NCBI GenBank assembly: GCA_028023455.1
Contig: JAQFVV010012546.1
Span: 699,501-763,500, forward strand
DNA from: Epiperipatus broadwayi
Lineage: Eukaryota; Onychophora; Udeonychophora; Euonychophora; Peripatidae
Length of the DNA stretch: 64,000 bases
Reading direction: 5' to 3'
Shown here: piece after piece, positions 58,923 through 64,000 of the stretch
How positions within the stretch are numbered: the first letter of the stretch is position 1
Layout: the number at the start of each line of letters is the position of its first letter
Notes under the pieces: generated by a model
Seen by the model: only the letters and a program-made list of their open reading frames with translations
Database searches by the model: none
What the model was told of the DNA's origin: nothing
Translations under genes and position numbers: made by a program

Positions 58923-59514
58923 AAACTTGGGAAGAACTGGTTTGTTGAACCAAAATACATAGATTTTATCTTAAAGCTCAACATCTCATCCTTACCCACT
59001 AACCATTTTTTAGTATGGAAAAGAGGATTCACCAAAATCAATCCTCAATGCCAGATATGTAATACTGCCGATGAAACCATCCAACATTTACTTTATAATT
59101 GTCCATTTCTTTTCCAAATCAGAAACTTCATCACAGAGAAAGTTACATCTGACATCGGAGAAGCTTTAAATATCCAGAATGCCATCAAGACAGGAATTTT
59201 TTCTCTTATCCAATTCTCTGTCTTCCTTACCTTTGCAGTCTGGTTGACCAGATGTGAATGTGTTTTCCATCATCCAGGATCTTCAGTCACAGAGACCTTT
59301 ATAGGTCTTGTCAAGAGCATAAGTGCCAGGGACCGGCTGCTTGCACCAGAATGGTTATACAAAGAGACTTGGTCCAGGATTGATCTACCAAGCATTTGAT
59401 CTTATGAACTTTTGCAATCAGTCATGCAGTATCCCATGTATGAAAATAGTATCATGAATCCATGTAAACTTTGTTAATAAAATTTTTTGTTTAAAAAAAA
59501 AAAAAACTTGGGAA
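58923..59514 (+). mobile_element. 5'-truncated LINE with 11-bp target duplication
   Basis: The insertion is 58934-59503, between perfect repeats AAACTTGGGAA (58923-58933 and 59504-59514; the A-rich edges may shift by a base or two). It contains the last 154 codons of the LINE protein, a ~90-nt 3' UTR with AATAAA (59477-59482) and a poly-A tail. The structure is that of a typical 5'-truncated target-primed insertion. The frame is still open, so it is younger than the related copy at 25313. Confidence 0.9.
58935..59399 (+). pseudogene. C-terminal 154 codons of a LINE reverse-transcriptase protein (5'-truncated)
   Basis: An uninterrupted frame with no ATG at its start begins NWFVEPKYIDFILKLNISSL and continues KRGFTKINPQCQICNTADET. 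Then IQHLLYNCPFL gives the zinc-binding knuckle CxxC-x8-H-x4-C, followed by a hydrophobic helix (SVFLTFAVWL) and EWLYKETWSRIDLPSI before the stop TGA. This is the region C-terminal to the reverse-transcriptase thumb in L1/R2-like LINEs; the knuckle is thought to aid nucleic-acid binding. It lacks endonuclease and catalytic domains and cannot function alone. The clade is uncertain without a search. Confidence 0.8.
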
Positions 59515-59734
59515 AATAATAAATGATAATAATACTACACCAAAAACTGACGAATAAAGTAAGTGAAATGTGTGATAAATTTACTTTTATCTCTTTTTAA
59601 TCAAGTTTCATATTTTTTATATCTAGAACTTATTTGCTGCAGTTAATGTGGAGTGGAGATAATTAATTTAACAATAAATATTAATAATTTATTTGAGAAA
59701 TGCAAAAATATTAAAAACTAAGAATATTATGTTC

Positions 59735-59898
59735 TATTTATATATTGGACTATTTCCATCATCTAATATGAGTATTGAATATCTTTAAAAAAAAAATTAA
59801 CTTTTATTTAAATATTCCAAATACATAATAAAAGTTAAATTTTTTTAAAGACGTTCAAAACTCATATTAGGTAATGGAAATAGTCCAATATATAAATA
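59735..59898. mobile_element. Fold-back element FB5 (FB2 family, no spacer)
   Basis: Arms 59735-59808 and 59827-59898 are inverted copies of each other around an 18-bp centre, TAAATATTCCAAATACAT. The same sequence lies in both arms of FB2 as TAAATATTCCAAATACATTC. It appears to be an FB2 derivative in which the spacer with the tandem repeats and hammerhead-like core has been lost. It is followed by the family's CATCATCACAATCCTTGAGG flank. Confidence 0.7.
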
Positions 59899-62749
59899 CA
59901 ACTAAAACGCCATCATCACAATCCTTGAGGAACACATTAAGAATATTATATATTTTAAAATTAATATTAAATGTAAGTAACTAGTTTGAATATTTAAAGT
60001 TATTTTAAAATCTCGGTTTTTGTTTTAAAAAAAAGATGAAAGTGACTACTATAATGTATATAAATAACTGAACGGTTTATCAAAGCAAATAAACCCAAAG
60101 AAGAAGAAAAACGTTTATTGATTATTTTGCATGCTATTTCTAATATTACTTTTTTTAAATATAAGAGTGCTATTTTTTTTTCTACTACATTAATTAAACC
60201 AAGTATGTTTATTTAATTAATGGGTTGCCTTCTATCTATTTTCTACTAGTGTAAATTTCTCACTATTACTTTTAACGAAAATTAAAACTAACATTTATTC
60301 TGCATTTACAAATCCACAGGTATATTTTAACTGTGGTTGCTGTTTTAGCTGATAGTTTGATCCTTAGGAATCTGCAGGTAGAGCAAAGTGAATTTAAACC
60401 CTAACTTTGCTGTCATTGTAGTTCCTAAAGTTGCCATTTAAAAACACACATACATGTACAATTACATTTTTCGTATATGCATACAATATAAATATTTTTT
60501 AACGGATGTTTAAATGAAAATATTTATTATGTGGAGTTTTCCATTTATAATTACACAGTTAGAAAGCTCTTGCTAGATTAGAATCCAATCTAGGTTTAAT
60601 AATAATAAACAGAAGACTTCACATACAAAGTTTTCCCTTATAATATATATGGTAAAATACTTACAAATATTATATATATGTATTCTCTTATATAAATATG
60701 TCTCAGTGAGAAAGTGGCAGGTTCCCTTCCAAACTTCCAGCAGTGACATCTCAAAATCAACACATGTGTTATGTAGTAACATATTTAGCTATTCTCCACA
60801 TAAAATTTAAGTCTCTAGCAAGTCTAGATTACAAATTATCACATAAAAATGTGACAGTATGTATCAAATCTTTGTGGATATCTTTGAAGCTCTTCCTGCC
60901 ATCACAAAATTTTGCATGCCACATGAAAATGTTCTTATGATTTATAGCTTCTCTGTCATAAACAGTTTGAATTATTTCAAATGTTTTTAATAGTTTTTTG
61001 ACAAATGTAAAATAAAATTTAATGTTATTGCAATTATTTTATCATGAGTTTTTTATAGTTGTATGAAACACTCTATCACATTGCATGGTGTAGCTCATAA
61101 TTTAAACATGATAGTATCTTAAAATATTTACAATTAATACTCAAACTATGTTGTTCTGTAACATATGCCTTGATTCAATAATGGTACTGCAAACTATAAA
61201 GAAGCAAACTGCTCCTCACTGAGACACATTGTCTACTTGCACACATACTGAAAAAATAATAGTATATAGCTTTAGAATTTTAAATGTTTATAAGATTTTA
61301 TTTATCATATCTTTTTTTTACATATTCATTACATATTTGAGTTCATGTACAGTTTCTTCTGAATTCACACTGAACATAATATTTAAGTTTTGCTAAAATA
61401 TATAGTTAAATTTTACTATCATTGTTTTAATTTTTTATATTAGTAAAATATATTGATCTATAAATTATTATATTTATCTTTTTTAATATTTTAAATTTAG
61501 AAAATTATAATAAATTATAATAACTGTAAAATAACATTATAATTATGCACATATGGGTATGTAAAATTAACAATTGAAGTATTCATATTGTTTCTATAGT
61601 ACAAATGTTAAATATTATCAATTTGTGCTGGAACATAAAGTAATTGTTCCAAGCTCATGTATGATATGTATTTGTCCTAAACCAAACCACCACCATCTTC
61701 AGAGAAACAAGAGTACAAACATTAATTTTGTATAGTAATTGTACATGAATAAAAGGTGTATAGTGTGTATTATTTAGATGAAAGAAAACAGGCAAAGGAA
61801 AAGATATATGCATGAAACAATAGATTGAAAGTTTACAATATATTTATTATAAACACTATATATAAAAATTTTTACATTTACAGCAAAATGAAGAACCTAA
61901 ACTATAAACAATAAGATAACATAAAAAACACTCAAAAATAGGACAAAACAGAAGTATCAGTCTTTTTTTTTTCTTTATTAGAATCTTAAAAGCATTAAGA
62001 GCTGGTAGTGATTAAAAAATAATTTAATGGTATAAGTTATTATTCTTTCTCGGTAAATAATACCATTATATACTTTATTTGTATTTTGAAAAAGGCCTGT
62101 CAATAATTCCAAGTTATTGTTTCTATTTATTTTCATTCATTTTGCTTATTTATAACTTTGGCTATCATATATGTGTTTAATCATTATAGACACATAAATG
62201 TATTATACAAATTTTTACTTGTATGTATAATGTATTGAATGTTTCCTATGTTAGTTACATATAATTTAGTATATCTAGAAATTCATATATATATATATTA
62301 AGTTCAATATAGAGAATAAATATACTTGTATTTAAATATATATTGCGGGGTGCAAACAATACGCTATATTTAATTTCCCATTTCTTTTCATACTTCTATC
62401 ATTATTTCTTTAATCCTGCACTTTTTAATGAGTAAGAATAAAATAAAAAAAAAGTAAAATGAGCATGTGTGAAACAACTAAAAATCGAAATAATTGCATA
62501 ATAGTTTTCTTTTCTGATTCTTACATATATCTATATACATAGAACATGACGAACAAATACCAACCTAAAATAAATATAAAGGATACATTTTATTGTCTTG
62601 AAAGAGCTGTAAATATATTTAACTTATTTATTACTAACATTTTTCCATTTACTTTTTAAGATTATATGCATTTTTATTAAAGAAAAATGCAATAAAGCAT
62701 AAATAAAAATAAAAAAACAATGACAAAGAAGATCTTATTTATATAATGA
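59899..62749. other. AT-rich stretch, nothing recognised
   Basis: No gene. Overlapping opposite frames at 60573-60782 and 60743-60940 show no family features. Confidence 0.45.
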
Positions 62750-63117
62750 TTACTTAGAGTTTCAAGCTCCCTTCTAACTATCCACTCCATCTTAATTAAA
62801 TAACCGACACACAGGATCACATACATGTGAAAAAGATAAATGATCTTTAATATATGTATTTTGTGCTGAACAAACACTCATCAGATGGTTCAGATCATCA
62901 TCTTTCACACACATTATTTAGTTTACATTAAGACAACAAATCCTCAATCTTTATTGAACAGGCTTCAATCTTCTCGATTCTCCAACTCTTCAGCCATCCA
63001 CATTATTGAAAATCTGATGATGAAATATTGAAAGCACTTGTTGGAGCCAATAAATTATTGTCATACCCAAGTTGACTTTAAGTCACTCTGACCTCTCATG
63101 TATAAGACTTTAATATA
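62750..63117 (-). mobile_element. H3 repeat copy with inactivated hammerhead
   Basis: Matches the 42316-42712 copy along its length on the minus strand. The ribozyme at 62899-62839 keeps CUGAUGA, a 5-bp stem II (GUGUU/AGCAC) and the outer stem I GAUGAUC/GAUCAUU. GAAA has become AAAA and the inner stem I no longer pairs. Confidence 0.7.
62839..62899 (-). ncRNA. Inactivated hammerhead (H3 copy b)
   Basis: Intact CUGAUGA and stem II, but the catalytic G12 is changed to A (CAGCACAAAAUA) and stem I inner is ACCAU / UUAAA. Not expected to cleave. The outer stem I has seven pairs (one G-U) that covary with the active 42430 copy. Confidence 0.65.
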
Positions 63118-63141
63118 TTCATTTAAATATACAGAAGACGA

Positions 63142-63400
63142 ATGGTCAAAATTTACACTGAACCTGTAATGTTTGAATGCATGTGTAATGTATATACTGA
63201 ACTTTTAGATGTAATTAGAGGAGATTTAAACACAAAACTTTCAAGCTCCTTTCATCTATGCATTCTGTCTTATATAGTTGACACACATGACCATATACAT
63301 GTAAAAAAGATCAATATATTTTATACTCAAACAGCACTCATCATTTGGTCCAGATCATCATCTCCCATACATATATACAGTTAGTGCTCAGTCTAAATAC
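63142..63400 (-). mobile_element. H3 repeat copy with damaged hammerhead, left half of an inverted pair
   Basis: Minus-strand copy. The ribozyme region (about 63359-63309) reads CCAAAUGAUGAGUGCUG...AAAAUA, so C3 and G12 are both lost. With 63403-63640 it forms a head-to-head palindrome of about 500 bp centred near 63400. Confidence 0.65.
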
Positions 63401-63402
63401 TG

Positions 63403-63640
63403 ATTATATGTATGTATTGATGGTAATCTGGATAATTGATCAGTGCTGATTCAGCACAAAATATTTATATTTGAGATCACATATATTTTTCACATGTATG
63501 TGGTCATTTGTGTCAGTTATATAATATGGAGTGAATAGTTAAAAGGAGCTTGAACATCTGTGTTAAATACCCTCTAATTACATCTAATAGTTCAATATAT
63601 ACTTTATACTTGTATTCAAGTATAATGATTATTAGAATTG
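63403..63640 (+). mobile_element. H3 repeat copy with damaged hammerhead, right half of the inverted pair
   Basis: Plus-strand copy. The ribozyme region (about 63424-63479) has a perfect stem II GUGCUG-AUU-CAGCAC, but the core is UUGAUCA and GAAA is AAAA. Downstream GTATGTGGTCATTTGTGTCA, GGAGCTTGAA and CTCTAATTACATCTAA mirror the 63142-63400 copy. Confidence 0.65.
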
Positions 63641-63679
63641 TTTAAATGTCAAAATATAGTATTGAAAAAATCTTTTATA

Positions 63680-64000
63680 AAATTTAATACAAGTTGAATA
63701 TCAGCATGGTCTTTGAGTGTTCCACCCTTGAATTTTTAATGATATGGATGACGTAAAAGATATGATGTGGTGAAGATTAAACCTTGTTCATCAAAGTTTG
63801 AAGATTTGCTATCTTAATAAAAACTGAGCATGGAATGTATATGTGTGCGGGAGATGATCTGGACCAACTGATTAGAAGTTCTCATTCAGCATGAAGTACA
63901 TATCTTAGAGATCATTTATCTTTTTCACATCACATGGATATGTGTATAAGTTGTAAAAGATGGAGTAGATGGCTGAGATTGAAAGTCTGAGATCAAGTTC
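63680..64000 (+). mobile_element. H3 repeat copy with damaged hammerhead, cut by window end
   Basis: Plus-strand copy whose 5' part (GGATGACGTAAAAGATATGA..., TGGTGAAGATTAAACC) matches the 5' part of the 62750-63117 copy. The ribozyme region (63853-63917) keeps GAUGAUC...GAUCAUU and CCAA/UUAG stem I, but the core is CUGAUUA and stem II is disrupted. The element continues beyond 64000. Confidence 0.6.

Noticed and set aside
63309-63917. Active hammerheads in the 63-64 kb cluster
   Set aside because: Every copy there has a change in CUGANGA or GAAA that should abolish cleavage; called damaged instead.
1-64000. CRISPR arrays, bacterial operons, ribosome-binding sites
   Set aside because: No regularly spaced repeats with unique spacers; the composition, introns, SINEs and LINEs are animal.

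Overview
The window is animal nuclear DNA, very AT-rich, almost entirely non-coding and dense in repeats. The only host coding sequence I can support is one short exon (53782-53960, + strand) with clean splice sites. It encodes the start of an immunoglobulin domain of the Dpr/zig-8 neuronal cell-surface family. That family, the very large introns, and the LINE, SINE and hAT remnants suggest a protostome invertebrate; I cannot name the species. Most long open frames are (TA)n or AT-rich chance frames.

Layout. 605-1027 is a decayed LINE 3' end. 6757-7155, 15244-15660, 19270-19514, 20118-20380, 23982-24418, 52344-52511, 57922-58377 and 59735-59898 are fold-back (inverted-repeat) elements, several with near-perfect arms of about 50-210 bp. 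7867-10090 may hold an LTR-retrotransposon relic. 18238-18732 is a 495-bp non-autonomous hAT element with an 8-bp target duplication and half of a BED zinc finger. 25313-26035 (minus) and 58934-59503 (plus) are 5'-truncated copies of one LINE type with a zinc-binding C-terminus. 30474-35117 and 47853-52327 are two diverged copies, same orientation, of a 4.5-4.6 kb element without an intact gene. At least four copies of a tRNA-derived SINE lie at 13686-13790, 39084-39187, 54944-55039 and 55592-55715; three have perfect 13-14 bp target duplications. 62750-64000 is a cluster of inverted copies of another short repeat.

Main finding. Reading the fold-back elements and the 42316-42712 / 62750-64000 repeat as RNA gives type I hammerhead ribozymes. 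Three are complete by hand folding: 24311-24373 (+), 20623-20681 (+) and 42430-42490 (-). Each has the CUGANGA and GAAA core, a stem II, a very short stem III, a valid NUH cleavage triplet and a stem I whose inner and outer helices pair across an internal loop. The other fold-back families carry recognisable damaged cores at comparable positions. Hammerheads are known in Penelope-like elements, schistosome SINE-like repeats and animal retrozymes, so the ribozyme class is not new. Several families of small hammerhead-bearing fold-back elements in one 64-kb stretch is still worth following up.

The elements look independent of the Ig gene, although SINEs and fold-backs to the right of 53960 probably lie in its intron. 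Everything was read by eye; no alignment, folding or database search was run.
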